Shown here: positions 35,778-45,928 of the stretch, piece after piece | How positions within the stretch are numbered: position 1 is the first letter of the stretch | Layout of the letters: each line of letters starts with the position of its first letter | The notes under the pieces: generated by a model | What the model was told of the DNA's origin: nothing | What the model saw: only the letters and a program-made list of their open reading frames with translations | Database searches by the model: none | Position numbers and translations under genes: made by a program | NCBI RefSeq assembly: GCF_910578445.1 | Contig: NZ_CAJTQC010000015.1 | Span: 6,217 to 70,216, forward strand | Reading direction: 5' to 3' | DNA length: 64,000 bases | Source of the DNA: an uncultured Duncaniella sp. | GTDB lineage: Bacteria > Bacteroidota > Bacteroidia > Bacteroidales > Muribaculaceae

Positions 35778-37022
35778 TTATTTCAGCGTCAGCCGTGAGC
35801 TTTCGGCAAGTGGACGGGCTGCGGCGAGGATGCTTTCAGGGGTGATTGCTTGGACGGCTTCAATGGTTTCACGAAGTGTGCGCGTAGTGCCACGGTAGAG
35901 CATGTTCCGGCCCATAGAGATTGCCACCTGCTCGGAGTTGACCGACCCTACCGTAAGCTGGCCGATAAACTGGCGTTTGGCCGCTTCGAGTTTGCGCTGG
36001 CTGAACGGTGTGTCGACAAGTGGAAGGATGACACGGTCGATGAGCCGGAGGCAGCGTTTCACATCGTCGGGGTCACACCCGAAATAGATGGTGAGCAAAC
36101 CGTTGTCGCTCATCATTGATGTCGATGCGTCAATCGTGTAGACAAGTCCGTGGCGTTCGCGCAAGGCTACGTTGAGCAATGAGTTCATTCCCGGACCGCC
36201 GATTATATTGGCCAGAAGTGACAGGTCGAGACGGTTGGGGGAGAGAAGGCCGGGTATCCGTGTGCCGATGACTGTGTGGGCCTGAAATGATTCCCGGCTG
36301 TCGTTTGTGCGTGAGAAAGTCGGGTTGATGCGCGGGATTTCGCGGTCTAAAGGTTTGTCGTGGCGGGTGAATCCCTTGAAATGTTTTTCAGCAAGTGAAA
36401 ACACCTTCTCAGGTGCGGTCGGCCCTGAATAGAAAAAGACTGTCCGCCCCGGGGTGAAACGATCTTCGAGCCATTTCCTGCAGGTCGAACTGTCAAAACG
36501 GCTGAGTGATTCGCGTGTGCCGAGTATGTTGTGTGACAGCGATGAGCCTTCATATATTATATCTTCAAAATCATCGAAAATGGCATCGGCCGGGGTGTCG
36601 AGATAAGTGTCGATTTCTTCGCCTACGACAAGCTTTTCTTTTGCGAGTTCCGCTTCAGGGAAATTTGCATCGATAACCATTTCTGCAATAAGCGACAGCG
36701 CCCTTTCAAGATGTCCGGCAGGAAAGGTCGAATAGATGGCTGTTTCCTCTTTGGTCGTGTAGGCGTTTAGCTCTCCTCCGACAAGCTCCATGCGGTCGCG
36801 CACGAATGCCGCGCGGTGGCTGCCGGTCCCTTTGAATATGGTATGCTCTACAAAATGGGCAAGTCCATGTATTTCAGGACTCTCGTCGCGGCTGCCGGCG
36901 TTGATTACCACTCCGCAGTGTTCGACCGGGAGTCGGGTTGTGGATGCCACGATGCGCATGCCGTTGGGGAGAGTGTGATATTGAATTGCAGTGTCTGTCA
37001 TTTCGAATTTGATATGAGCCAT
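35778..37022 (-). CDS. M16 family zinc peptidase
   Basis: A 414-aa peptidase of the pitrilysin/mitochondrial-processing-peptidase family. The inverted zinc motif HFVEH is at residues 56-60, with the distal Glu expected in the EKLVVGEE helix about 75 residues on. The second, non-catalytic half is also present (about 210-414). There is no signal peptide, so it probably acts in the cytosol. It is divergent from valS across a symmetric promoter region. Confidence 0.92.
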   Translation of the reverse strand: MAHIKFEMTDTAIQYHTLPNGMRIVASTTRLPVEHCGVVINAGSRDESPEIHGLAHFVEHTIFKGTGSHRAAFVRDRMELVGGELNAYTTKEETAIYSTFPAGHLERALSLIAEMVIDANFPEAELAKEKLVVGEEIDTYLDTPADAIFDDFEDIIYEGSSLSHNILGTRESLSRFDSSTCRKWLEDRFTPGRTVFFYSGPTAPEKVFSLAEKHFKGFTRHDKPLDREIPRINPTFSRTNDSRESFQAHTVIGTRIPGLLSPNRLDLSLLANIIGGPGMNSLLNVALRERHGLVYTIDASTSMMSDNGLLTIYFGCDPDDVKRCLRLIDRVILPLVDTPFSQRKLEAAKRQFIGQLTVGSVNSEQVAISMGRNMLYRGTTRTLRETIEAVQAITPESILAAARPLAESSRLTLK

Positions 37023-37032
37023 TTGTCAGGCG

Positions 37033-37096
37033 TGCAAAATTACAAAAAATCCATGCTAACTCTCAGTGGGTTCGGCTATTTTTTGTAATTTTGCAC
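37033..37096. promoter_or_regulatory. Divergent promoters of the M16 peptidase and valS inside an 18-bp inverted repeat
   Basis: GTGCAAAATTACAAAAAA (37033-37050) is the exact reverse complement of 37079-37096, with 28 bases between. Each arm holds a TAATTTTGC -7 element facing outward, at 37086-37094 for valS and 37034-37042 for the peptidase. The -33 boxes are poor on both sides. Confidence 0.65.
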
Positions 37097-37135
37097 CATT
37101 ATTCTGAAAAATAACCCTTCATATTACAAGCTTTT

Positions 37136-39754
37136 ATGGAAGAATTAGCTACGAAGTATGATCCTCGTGCCGTGGAAGACAAATGGTATGCCTACTGGAT
37201 GCAGCACCGTCTGTTTCATTCCGAACCTGATGCACGTGAACCATATACAATCGTAATCCCACCACCAAATGTGACCGGTATACTCCACATGGGTCACATG
37301 CTTAACAATACAATTCAGGACATCCTTGTGCGCCGTGCTCGTCTCATGGGCAAAAACGCCCTGTGGGTTCCCGGCACTGACCACGCTGCAATTGCCACTG
37401 AGGCTAAGGTGGTCAACAAGCTTGCGCAGGAAGGCATAAAGAAGAGCGACCTTTCGCGCGAAGAGTTCCTCAGCCATGCGTGGGAATGGAAAGAGAAGCA
37501 CGGCGGCATCATTCTTGAACAGCTCAAGAAGCTCGGTGCTTCATGTGACTGGGAGCGCACAGCGTTCACCATGGACGACATCCGTTCGCGCAGCGTCATC
37601 AAGGTGTTCGTCGATCTCTACCGCAAGGGTCTCATCTATCGTGGCAAGCGTATGGTCAACTGGGACCCCAAGGCCAAGACCGCTCTTTCGGACATCGAAG
37701 TGATATATAAGGAGGAGCATTCGAAGCTCTACTATCTCCGCTACAGGATTGTCGGTGAGGACGGATATGCCGTTGTGGCCACAACCCGCCCTGAGACAAT
37801 CATGGGTGACACTGCAATGTGTATCAACCCCAACGACCCGAAGAACCAGCATCTTCGCGGCAAGAAGGTCATCGTGCCCCTTGTCAACCGTGAAATCCCT
37901 GTCATCGAGGATGATTACGTGGAGATTGACTTCGGTACAGGCTGCCTGAAGGTCACCCCGGCCCACGATATGAACGACAATATGCTCGGTGAGAAACATG
38001 GTCTTGAAACCATCGACATCTTCAACGATGACGCAACTGTCAGCGAGGCTGCCGGTATGTATGTCGGCATGGACCGTTTTGCCGTGCGTGAGCAGATTGC
38101 AAAGGATCTTGCAGAAGCCGGACTTATCGAAAAAATCGAGGAATATGAGAATAAGGTCGGATATTCCGAGCGCAACCCCGACACCGCTACCGAGCCGCGT
38201 CTGAGCGACCAGTGGTTCTTGAAGATGGAATCGCTTGCCGAGCCTGCGCTGAAGGCTGTGGATGAAGGCGTGATTAAGTTTGTGCCCGATAAATTCAAGA
38301 CCACCTACGACCGCTGGCTTATCGATATCCGCGACTGGTGTATCTCGCGTCAGCTCTGGTGGGGTCACCGTGTGCCCGCTTGGTATCTCCCCGACGGTTC
38401 GTTTGTCGTAGCCGAGACCGCCGACGAGGCTCTGTCGCTTGCCCGTGAAAAGGATGCGGCTCTCACTGCTGCTGATCTCCGTCAGGACGAGGATTGCCTC
38501 GACACTTGGTTCTCGTCATGGCTCTGGCCTATCTCGCTGTTCAACGGTGTTCTTGAACCTGACAACGAGGAAATCAAATACTACTATCCGACTGCTGACC
38601 TCGTGACCGGTCCTGACATCATCTTCTTCTGGGTAGCCCGCATGATTATGGCAGGATATGAGTGCATGGGTAAGCAGCCGTTCAACAATGTCTACTTCAC
38701 CGGTATTGTCCGCGACGAAATCGGCCGTAAGATGTCGAAACAGTTCGGCAATTCGCCCGATCCTCTTGAACTCATCGCTGACTATGGCGCTGACGGTGTC
38801 CGCATGGGCATCATGCTTTCAGCTCCTGCCGGCAACGATATTTTCTTCGACAAGAAACTCTGCGAGAACGGACGTAACTTCTGCAACAAAATCTGGAATG
38901 CCTTCCGTCTCGTCAAGGGCTGGGAGGTTGACGATACAATCGAACAGCCCGAAAGCTCACGCAAGGCCGTCGAGTGGTTCAACTCGAAGTTGTCGGAGGC
39001 CGTGGCTGAAATCAACGATTCGTTTGACAAGTTCCGCATATCCGAGGCGCTCATGACCACCTATCGTCTCTTCCGCGACGAATTCTCGTCTTGGTATCTT
39101 GAGATGGTCAAGCCGGACTATCAGAAGCCTATCGACCGTGCCGGCTATGAGGCCACAATCGGATTCTTCGATTCGCTCCTCCGCCTGCTCCACCCCTACA
39201 TGCCGTTTATCACCGAAGAGCTCTGGCAGCATCTCGGTGAACGTCGCGAGGGTGAGTCAATCATGTATGCCTCGATGCCGGTGGCAGGTGTGGCGGACGC
39301 AAAGATTCTTGCCGATATGGAGATGGTCAAGGAAGTGATCAACGGTGTCCGCGGTGTCCGTGCGCAGCGCAACATCCCTTCGCGCGACGCTCTTCAGCTC
39401 AACATCGTCGGCTCGTCAATTCCGATGGAGGCTGTGGCCGTTAAGCTCGGCAATCTTTCAGGTATAGCGACCGTGACGGAAAAAGACCCTGCAGCGGCTT
39501 CATTCCTTGTCGGTACGACTGAATTCAACATCCCCTTGCTGAATAACATGGATGTCGAGGCTGAGATTGCCAAGCTCACCAAGGAACTCGATTACCTCCG
39601 CGGTTTCCGCACGTCGGTTGAGAAGAAGCTCTCCAATGAGCGTTTTGTCAACAATGCGCCTGCAGCCGTTGTCGATGGCGAACGTAAGAAGCTCGCAGAT
39701 GCGACTTCTAAAATCGAGTCTATCGAGGCTACGATTGCCGCTCTCAAAGGTTGA
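37136..39754 (+). CDS. valS: Valyl-tRNA synthetase
   Basis: An 872-aa class I synthetase. The HIGH motif appears as HMGH (about residue 52), the KMSKS loop as KMSKQ (about 529). The editing domain sits between them (with [12 protein letters not shown]), the anticodon-binding domain follows, and the C-terminal coiled coil ([15 protein letters not shown]) is complete. Length is normal for the family. It stands alone between a divergent promoter and a bidirectional terminator. Confidence 0.97.
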   Translation: MEELATKYDPRAVEDKWYAYWMQHRLFHSEPDAREPYTIVIPPPNVTGILHMGHMLNNTIQDILVRRARLMGKNALWVPGTDHAAIATEAKVVNKLAQEGIKKSDLSREEFLSHAWEWKEKHGGIILEQLKKLGASCDWERTAFTMDDIRSRSVIKVFVDLYRKGLIYRGKRMVNWDPKAKTALSDIEVIYKEEHSKLYYLRYRIVGEDGYAVVATTRPETIMGDTAMCINPNDPKNQHLRGKKVIVPLVNREIPVIEDDYVEIDFGTGCLKVTPAHDMNDNMLGEKHGLETIDIFNDDATVSEAAGMYVGMDRFAVREQIAKDLAEAGLIEKIEEYENKVGYSERNPDTATEPRLSDQWFLKMESLAEPALKAVDEGVIKFVPDKFKTTYDRWLIDIRDWCISRQLWWGHRVPAWYLPDGSFVVAETADEALSLAREKDAALTAADLRQDEDCLDTWFSSWLWPISLFNGVLEPDNEEIKYYYPTADLVTGPDIIFFWVARMIMAGYECMGKQPFNNVYFTGIVRDEIGRKMSKQFGNSPDPLELIADYGADGVRMGIMLSAPAGNDIFFDKKLCENGRNFCNKIWNAFRLVKGWEVDDTIEQPESSRKAVEWFNSKLSEAVAEINDSFDKFRISEALMTTYRLFRDEFSSWYLEMVKPDYQKPIDRAGYEATIGFFDSLLRLLHPYMPFITEELWQHLGERREGESIMYASMPVAGVADAKILADMEMVKEVINGVRGVRAQRNIPSRDALQLNIVGSSIPMEAVAVKLGNLSGIATVTEKDPAAASFLVGTTEFNIPLLNNMDVEAEIAKLTKELDYLRGFRTSVEKKLSNERFVNNAPAAVVDGERKKLADATSKIESIEATIAALKG

Positions 39755-39765
39755 TAGCCATATAG

Positions 39766-39820
39766 CATTATAAAAAAGAAACGCCTTGCAGATTGTCTGC
39801 GAGGCGTTTCTTTTATAATG
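39766..39820. terminator. Bidirectional terminator between valS and ferritin
   Basis: A 19-bp stem, with one G-T pair, spans 39774-39814 and has A and T runs on both sides, so it can serve the convergent genes valS and ferritin. Confidence 0.9.
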
Positions 39821-39838
39821 CCGGTAGTTTTATCCGAT

Positions 39839-40354
39839 TTATTCGGCGAGGGCAGCCGGGGCGGTATATGTACGCGCTCCAAGCTCCTGATCGAGCATAT
39901 AGAGACCCATGCCGTTGTCACCGATAAGAGAGAACTTGTCGATGAGGGTGCGGCAGTTGTCTTCCTCTTCCACCTGTTCGCTGACGAACCAGTTGAGACG
40001 GTCGCGGGTAGCGTAGTCCTTTTCGGCTTCAGCGAGTGAATAGAGGTCGTTGATAAGAGCGGTTACTTTCTTCTCATGTTCAAGTGTAGCCTTGAATGCT
40101 TCAAGAGGAGATGCCCATGTGGTGGGTACTGCATCAATAGGTTTGAGGACGACACGGCCACCACGCTGGTTGACATAGTTCATGAAGATTGTGGCATGGG
40201 CCTGTTCTTCCTGAAATTGGATTTTGAACCAGTTGGCAACGCCGGGCATACCTTCGGCTTCAAAATGAAGGGCCATTGAGAGATAAAGATATGCGCTCCA
40301 GAACTCAGCATTGATCTGAGCGTTGATGGCATCCTGAACTTTAGTGTTTAGCAT
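39839..40354 (-). CDS. Non-haem ferritin
   Basis: A 171-aa four-helix ferritin that oxidises and stores iron in the cytosol as a 24-subunit shell. Ferroxidase ligands are visible: Glu17 in NAEFWS, Glu and His in QEEQAHA (about 50-53), with further Glu in the third helix (LEHEKKVT). It has its own promoter, and is preceded by the end of the arginine cluster. Confidence 0.95.
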   Translation of the reverse strand: MLNTKVQDAINAQINAEFWSAYLYLSMALHFEAEGMPGVANWFKIQFQEEQAHATIFMNYVNQRGGRVVLKPIDAVPTTWASPLEAFKATLEHEKKVTALINDLYSLAEAEKDYATRDRLNWFVSEQVEEEDNCRTLIDKFSLIGDNGMGLYMLDQELGARTYTAPAALAE

Positions 40355-40390
40355 ACGAAATAATGATTTATGCGGTTAGAATTTCGAAAG

Positions 40391-40421
40391 GCAAAAATAC
40401 AGACTTTTTGTAAGAAACAAA
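40391..40421 (-). promoter_or_regulatory. Ferritin promoter
   Basis: On the minus strand TTTG (40418-40421) lies 18 bases before TATTTTTGC (40391-40399). The leader to the ATG at 40354 is about 30 bases. Confidence 0.65.
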
Positions 40422-40457
40422 TCCTCGAGGTGAAAGTTTTTTACAACGAAGCTGTAT

Positions 40458-41753
40458 TTATCGGCCGATCTTATCGTAAAGCTTCTGGAATTTAAGTGCG
40501 ATTTCAGCTGTGCAGAGATTGTTGATTGAACCGACATGGGTGTGGTGGACATCGCGCACAGGTTTGTATGTACCGTTTTGTACTTCGAGCCCTACTTTCT
40601 TGTATGCTTCGCGGAATGGCATGCCGGAGAGGACGAGACGGTTGACTTCCTCGACGGTGAAGAGGTAGTCATAGCGCGGATCGTCGATGATGTCGCGTTT
40701 CACACGGATGTGTTGGAGCATGAAATCAGCCATGTCCAGACATTGTGTCATCTCGGTTGTGGCCGGGAAGATGATGTCTTTGAGCAATTGCAGATCGCGG
40801 TTGTAGCCGAGGGGGAGATTGGCCGTCAGAAGTGCGATTTCATTTTGGATTGACTGAAGACGGTTGCATTTTCCGCGCATGATTTCAAACACGTCGGGGT
40901 TTTTCTTGTGGGGCATGATTGACGACCCTGTGGTTAGCTCGTCGGGGAACGAGATAAAACCGAAGTTCTGACACATCCACATGCACACATCCATTGCCAG
41001 ATGTCCGAGTGTCGATGCGATGGCGCTGATTGCCATCGAGGCCGCACGCTCTGTTTTTCCGCGCGACATCTGGGCTGCAACAACGTTGTAGTGGAGAGTC
41101 TCGAATCCAAGCAGGCGGGTTGTCATCTCGCGGTCGAGGGGAAACGACGAGCCGTAGCCGGCAGCTGAACCGAGGGGATTCTGGTTGGCGACATTGTAGG
41201 CAGCCACAAGCATCTGCATATCATCCACGAGCGACTCTGCATATGCGCCGAACCACAGTCCGAACGACGACGGCATTGCCACTTGCAGATGGGTGTAGCC
41301 CGGCATGAGTACATCCTTATATTCCTCGCTGAGCGACTGCAGACGGTCGAAGAGCCTTTTGACGGCTTCGGCAAGGTTCTTGAGTTCGTCGCGCATGAAG
41401 AGTTTGAGGTCGACCAGCACCTGATCGTTGCGTGAGCGTCCGGAATGAATCTTTTTCCCTACATCACCTAACTTGGCGGTGAGCATGAATTCGACTTGGG
41501 AATGTACATCCTCAACTCCGGGTTCGATGGTGAACTCACCGCGCTCAATGACTTCGGCGATTTCTCCGAGAGCCTTGAGCAGGACTTCGAGCTCATCGGC
41601 TGAAAGGAGTCCGATGCTTTCAAGCATTTTGATATGTGCCATAGAGCCTTGGACATCATAGCGTGCCAGACGGAGGTCAAGTTCGCGGTCGTTGCCGACG
41701 GTGAATTCCTCAATCATTTTATCGGGTTCGAATCCCTTGCTCCAAAGTTTCAT
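40458..41753 (-). CDS. argH: Argininosuccinate lyase
   Basis: The last enzyme of arginine synthesis, splitting argininosuccinate into arginine and fumarate. The fumarase/lyase signature SSIMPHKKNPD is present (about residue 270), as are HSGRSRND and TTGS-like stretches. At 431 aa it is slightly shorter than the usual 450-460. It is the last gene of the arginine cluster, 34 bases after the deacylase gene. Confidence 0.96.
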   Translation of the reverse strand: MKLWSKGFEPDKMIEEFTVGNDRELDLRLARYDVQGSMAHIKMLESIGLLSADELEVLLKALGEIAEVIERGEFTIEPGVEDVHSQVEFMLTAKLGDVGKKIHSGRSRNDQVLVDLKLFMRDELKNLAEAVKRLFDRLQSLSEEYKDVLMPGYTHLQVAMPSSFGLWFGAYAESLVDDMQMLVAAYNVANQNPLGSAAGYGSSFPLDREMTTRLLGFETLHYNVVAAQMSRGKTERAASMAISAIASTLGHLAMDVCMWMCQNFGFISFPDELTTGSSIMPHKKNPDVFEIMRGKCNRLQSIQNEIALLTANLPLGYNRDLQLLKDIIFPATTEMTQCLDMADFMLQHIRVKRDIIDDPRYDYLFTVEEVNRLVLSGMPFREAYKKVGLEVQNGTYKPVRDVHHTHVGSINNLCTAEIALKFQKLYDKIGR

Positions 41754-41787
41754 TGTATAATATATGTGGGGATGTTTTTAATTCTTA

Positions 41788-42855
41788 TTATAATGATAGT
41801 GATTCAATGAGACGGCGGTATAGCGGGATGGCTGTCTCTATTTCGGAAATCAGCACGAATTCATCGGCTGAATGGCTTCGAGATGACTGGCCCGGTCCGA
41901 TTTTAAGCGACGGGAAGTCATACATGAGCGACATGTCGCTTGTAGTCGGTGAGACGAAGGTCTCACACCCGAGTGCGGTCGCAGCCCTGACGAGAGGATG
42001 GCTTTCGTCGATGACTGATGCGCGTACGCGGGTCGAACGAGGTGTCAGGGTGGAGTATTCCACCGTTTCGCGCAGTAGGCCGACGGTCTCCTCATTGCTG
42101 AAAGCATCTGTAGTGCGAATGTCGACCACCCAATTGCATTTGTCAGGGATGGCATTGTGCTGCCATCCGGCGTTTATCTGGGTGATATTGACGCTTATCG
42201 GTCCGAGGATTGATGATTCCTTTGGGAAACGGAAAGCGCGCATCCGTTCGATATCGGACATAGCACGGTAAATGGCATTGATGCCTTCGCCACGCGCGGC
42301 GTGACCTGTCACACCTGCTGTCTCGCAGTCGAGCACGACGAGGCCGCGTTCGGCAATAGCCGCCTGCATCCCTGTCGGCTCTCCGACAATGGCACAGCTG
42401 ACGGTGATTCCCTGCTCTTTGAGATGAGGGAGAAAGGCACGCATGCCGTTTTCGCCTCCGACCTCTTCCTCTGCGGTAATCGCCAGAAGCAGATTGAACG
42501 GCAGGGGTGCATTACGCAATTCAAGGAAGACTTCCATCAGCGCCACAGCCGATGCGCCTGCGTCATTGCTTCCGAGTCCATAGAGCCTGTCGCCTTCAAT
42601 CGACGGTGTGAAGGGGTCGCGTGTATATGTTGCCGCCGGCTTCACAGTGTCGTGATGGGAGTTGAGCATGAGCGTCGGGCGGGAATTGTCAAATCCGTCC
42701 GACAAGGCATATATGTTGTTTCGGAAGCGCATTGGCGAAGCGCCTCTGCTTTGCAGTCGGTCATATATAATGGCGGCTGTGTCTTCTTCCTGACGTGAAA
42801 GAGACTGAGTGGCTATCAGCTCTGACAGAAGGCTTACGGCATCGGGGTGGTTCAT
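41788..42855 (-). CDS. M20 family N-acyl-citrulline (or ornithine) deacylase
   Basis: A 355-aa zinc aminoacylase of the M20/DapE-ArgE family. Metal ligands lie in NSHHDT (about residue 70), GSNDAG and TAEEEVGG (about 130, with the catalytic Glu). Within this cluster the sensible job is to remove the succinyl (or acetyl) group from the acylated citrulline made by ArgF', as in Bacteroides relatives. The acyl group is inferred from the carbamoyltransferase next door. It starts 11 bases after argB. Confidence 0.88.
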   Translation of the reverse strand: MNHPDAVSLLSELIATQSLSRQEEDTAAIIYDRLQSRGASPMRFRNNIYALSDGFDNSRPTLMLNSHHDTVKPAATYTRDPFTPSIEGDRLYGLGSNDAGASAVALMEVFLELRNAPLPFNLLLAITAEEEVGGENGMRAFLPHLKEQGITVSCAIVGEPTGMQAAIAERGLVVLDCETAGVTGHAARGEGINAIYRAMSDIERMRAFRFPKESSILGPISVNITQINAGWQHNAIPDKCNWVVDIRTTDAFSNEETVGLLRETVEYSTLTPRSTRVRASVIDESHPLVRAATALGCETFVSPTTSDMSLMYDFPSLKIGPGQSSRSHSADEFVLISEIETAIPLYRRLIESLSL

Positions 42856-42866
42856 CGTTGCGGAAG

Positions 42867-43643
42867 TTATTTTCTTATCACAGTACCACGGTCGGTGGTG
42901 AGAGCGTCGGAGTGCTTGATGGTGACACTGCTGACACCGGCATCAATTGCAGCAAAGGCATTGTCGATTTTCGGAATCATGCCCTTGTTGACAATATTTC
43001 TGGCTCGCAGGTCAGCGTAGATTTCGGGTGTAATCAGGCTGATGAGCGAATCGGGACGGTCGAGATCCTCCATTACACCCGGTTGCTCGAAACAGAAGAT
43101 GAGTTCGGCAGGTGCGACCCTTGACGCGCCGATTGCCACCGATGATGCGATGGTGTCGGCATTGCAGTTGAGAAGTGTGCCGTTGCCGTCGTGGGTAATC
43201 GCGCAGTAGACAGGCGTGATACCGGCTTCGAGTAGGGATGCGATGAGGGATGAATTGACTCCCTCGGGCTTTATGTCGCCCACAAAGCCGTAGTCGATTG
43301 GTTCGGGATTACGGCGGGTGGCTTTTATGGCGTTGCCGTCAGCACCGGTGAGACCGATGGCATTGCATCCGGCTGCCTGAAGCATTGAGACGATGCGCTT
43401 GTTGACCAGTCCGGCGTAGACCATGGTGACCACATCGAGTGTCTCGCGTGTGGTGACGCGTCGTCCCTCAATCATGGTTGTGGGTATGTCGAGACGCGCG
43501 CTCATGCGGGTGGCTTCCTTGCCACCTCCGTGAACCAGAATCTTTTTGCCGGGAAGCTTGACGAAATCATTGACGAAACGGGCGAGTGCGTCGGGATTGT
43601 CGACGACGTTGCCTCCGATTTTTATAACTTTGATAGTCTCCAT
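42867..43643 (-). CDS. argB: N-acylglutamate kinase (acetyl- or succinyl-)
   Basis: An amino acid kinase of 258 aa that phosphorylates N-acylglutamate. The ATG at 43643 starts MET-IKVIKIGGNVVDN, the usual phosphate-binding N terminus; the frame is open further upstream (to 43751) but that part overlaps argF' and reads as nonsense. Other motifs are VHGGGKEA (about 40) and GLTGADGN. It follows argF' after 16 bases. Confidence 0.94.
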   Translation of the reverse strand: METIKVIKIGGNVVDNPDALARFVNDFVKLPGKKILVHGGGKEATRMSARLDIPTTMIEGRRVTTRETLDVVTMVYAGLVNKRIVSMLQAAGCNAIGLTGADGNAIKATRRNPEPIDYGFVGDIKPEGVNSSLIASLLEAGITPVYCAITHDGNGTLLNCNADTIASSVAIGASRVAPAELIFCFEQPGVMEDLDRPDSLISLITPEIYADLRARNIVNKGMIPKIDNAFAAIDAGVSSVTIKHSDALTTDRGTVIRK

Positions 43644-43659
43644 ATCGGTCTGTCGGAAA

Positions 43660-44613
43660 TCAGAGGCTTTCGAGGATGCGTTTGAGCACCACCTGTGCTG
43701 AAATCTCGCGGTTTGCAGCTTCGGGGATAACGATGCTGCGCTCCGATTCAATCACATCGTCGGTCACGATCATGTTGCGGCGTACAGGCAGACAGTGCAT
43801 GAAAAATGCGTTGTCGGTGAGAGCCATCTTCTCTGTATCTACAGTCCAGTCGCGGTCTTTCGAGAGGATTTTGCCGTAGTTGGGGTCGGCGAATGCACTC
43901 CAGTTTTTCGCATAAACGAAATCTGCGCCTTCGAGAGCTTTACGCTGGTCGTATTCGACACGGGCTTTGCCTACGAACTCGGGTGCGAGCTCATAGCCGT
44001 GGGGATGTGTGATGACGAAATCATAGTCAGTGGCGTTCATCCATTCCGCGAATGAGTTGGGAACGGCCTGAGGAAGTGCTGAGGGATGGGGAGCCCATGT
44101 CATGACTACCTTGGGACGCTCTTTTGTCTTGAACTCCTCGATGGTGATGAGGTCGGCAAAGCTCTGGAGCGGATGGCGGGTTGCAGCTTCCATGCTGAAC
44201 ACCGGACGGCCTGAGTAGCGGATGAACTGGTTGATGACGCGCTCTTCGTAGTCCTCGGCCTTGTTTTTGAGTCCTGCAAATGCACGGACACCGATGACGT
44301 CGCAATATGAACCCATCACGGGGATTGCTTCAAGGAGATGTTCGGCCTTATCGCCGTCCATGATGACGCCACGTTCGGTCTCGAGTTTCCAAGCGCCCTG
44401 ATTTACGTCGAGAACGATTACGTTCATGCCGAGATTCATGGCTGCTTTCTGTGTGCTGAGGCGTGTGCGCAGGCTGGAGTTGAAAAAAATCATCATCAGG
44501 GTCTTGTTTTTGCCGAGATGCTGATAGGCAAAGCGGTTGGCCTTGACTTCAAGGGCTTCTTTGACTGCGAGGTCAAGAGGACCGATATCTTTTACGTTGG
44601 TGAAGTTACGCAT
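43660..44613 (-). CDS. N-succinylornithine carbamoyltransferase (ArgF')
   Basis: A 317-aa transcarbamylase close in sequence to the Bacteroides fragilis succinylornithine enzyme. It makes N-acylcitrulline from N-acylornithine and carbamoyl phosphate. The carbamoyl-phosphate loop is SLRTR (47-51), and the proline-rich loop HPSALPQAVP is present, as in acyl-type enzymes and not in ornithine ones. The residue reported to set the acyl group (Pro90 in B. fragilis, Glu92 in the Xanthomonas acetyl enzyme) is Ala90 here, in DGDKAEHL. A small neutral residue fits succinyl better than acetyl. Confidence 0.93.
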   Translation of the reverse strand: MRNFTNVKDIGPLDLAVKEALEVKANRFAYQHLGKNKTLMMIFFNSSLRTRLSTQKAAMNLGMNVIVLDVNQGAWKLETERGVIMDGDKAEHLLEAIPVMGSYCDVIGVRAFAGLKNKAEDYEERVINQFIRYSGRPVFSMEAATRHPLQSFADLITIEEFKTKERPKVVMTWAPHPSALPQAVPNSFAEWMNATDYDFVITHPHGYELAPEFVGKARVEYDQRKALEGADFVYAKNWSAFADPNYGKILSKDRDWTVDTEKMALTDNAFFMHCLPVRRNMIVTDDVIESERSIVIPEAANREISAQVVLKRILESL

Positions 44614-44666
44614 AGCTGGTTTGGGAGAAATTGATTTTAAGAAGAGAATTTAAATTTGGGGTATGA

Positions 44667-45815
44667 TTATTCCTGCACTTCGGCGAGGACTTCCTTGAAC
44701 GATTCGATGAAGCGCTTGGCGTGGGAACGCGGGAGCGACAGCGGAGGAAGAAGGCGCACGGTATGTTCGCCTGCGCCACCTGTGAAGATGTGCTTGTCGA
44801 AAAGCAGTTTTTTGCGGAGCTGTGAGGCAGAGCCTTTGATTTCAATTCCGATCATCAGTCCACGTCCGCGGATTTCAGTGATTTCGGGATTTGTGGCTGC
44901 AAGATGGTGGAGCTCTTCAAGCAGGTATTCACCGACAGCGGCGGCATTGGCTATCATGTTTTCGGTCTCCATCACATCGAGCACGGCTATTGCTGCTGCG
45001 CAGGCAAGATGGTTGCCGCCGAAGGTTGTGCCGAGCATGCCTTTGACAGCCTTGATGTGAGGTGCTATCAGGACTGCACCCATCGGGAAACCGTTGGCGA
45101 TGCCTTTGGCGCAGGTGATGATGTCGGGGCGCACGCCTGTGTACTGGTGGGAGAAGAAGCGGCCTGTGCGTCCGTAGCCTGACTGGATTTCATCAAGAAT
45201 CAGCAAAACTCCATATTTGTTGCAGAGTTTGCGCAGTTCCTGCATGAATTTGTCGTCGACCATGCGTATGCCGGCTACACCCTGAATCCCCTCGATGATG
45301 ACAGCTGCGAATTCGCCGGTCGAAAGTTTGGCTTCGACGGCTTCGATGTCGTTGAGGGGTGCGAACTCTACGTTTTCAGTTGAGTTGAACGGTGCTTGGA
45401 TTTTGGGATTGTCAGTCGCTGCTACTGCGCCCGATGTGCGTCCGTGGAACGCCTTGTCGAAGGCGAGAATCTTGCTCTTGCCGGTGTGGAACGACGCAAG
45501 TTTCATCGCGTTTTCATTTGCCTCCGCGCCTGAGTTGCAGAGGAAAAGGGCGTAGTCGTTGTAGCCTGACAGACGGCCAAGACGGTCGGCCAGTTTCTGT
45601 TGGAGTGAGTTCTGGACGGAATTCGAGTAGAATCCGAGTTTCGATACCTGTTCGGCTATGGCTGTCACATATGTGTGGTGGGCGTGACCGATCGAAATCA
45701 CGGCATGGCCTCCATAGAGGTCAAGATATTCTGTCCCGTCTGCGGTGTAGACGTGGTTGCCGAGTCCGCGTACGGGTTCTATATCATATAATGAATATAC
45801 GTCAAAGAGATTCAT
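44667..45815 (-). CDS. argD: Acylornithine aminotransferase
   Basis: A class III PLP aminotransferase of 382 aa that converts N-acylglutamate semialdehyde to N-acylornithine. The PLP region LILDEIQSGYGRTGR and the cofactor Lys in CAKGIANGFPMG are clear. It is separated from argC by 182 bases that are almost wholly made of 7-bp repeats, the last of which touches its ATG. It is 53 bases before argF'. Confidence 0.93.
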   Translation of the reverse strand: MNLFDVYSLYDIEPVRGLGNHVYTADGTEYLDLYGGHAVISIGHAHHTYVTAIAEQVSKLGFYSNSVQNSLQQKLADRLGRLSGYNDYALFLCNSGAEANENAMKLASFHTGKSKILAFDKAFHGRTSGAVAATDNPKIQAPFNSTENVEFAPLNDIEAVEAKLSTGEFAAVIIEGIQGVAGIRMVDDKFMQELRKLCNKYGVLLILDEIQSGYGRTGRFFSHQYTGVRPDIITCAKGIANGFPMGAVLIAPHIKAVKGMLGTTFGGNHLACAAAIAVLDVMETENMIANAAAVGEYLLEELHHLAATNPEITEIRGRGLMIGIEIKGSASQLRKKLLFDKHIFTGGAGEHTVRLLPPLSLPRSHAKRFIESFKEVLAEVQE

Positions 45816-45892
45816 TTAGTATTAAGTATTAAGTATTAAGTGTTAAGTATTAGGTGTTAAGTGTAAAGTGTTGAGTATTAAGGATTAAGTCA
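45816..45892 (-). repeat. Array of eleven 7-bp repeats before argD
   Basis: Eleven heptads on the plus strand (TAAGTAT, TAAGTGT, TAGGTGT, TAAGGAT types) begin at the base after the argD start codon complement. It is the longest of the four arrays and the left arm of an inverted pair. Confidence 0.88.
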
Positions 45893-45928
45893 GAGTGTGA
45901 AGTGTAAACGTTTTGCAATCAGGATTGA

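Noticed and set aside
43644..43751. Upstream extension of argB
   Set aside because: The first 36 codons overlap argF' and lack kinase features; the ATG at 43643 gives the usual N terminus.
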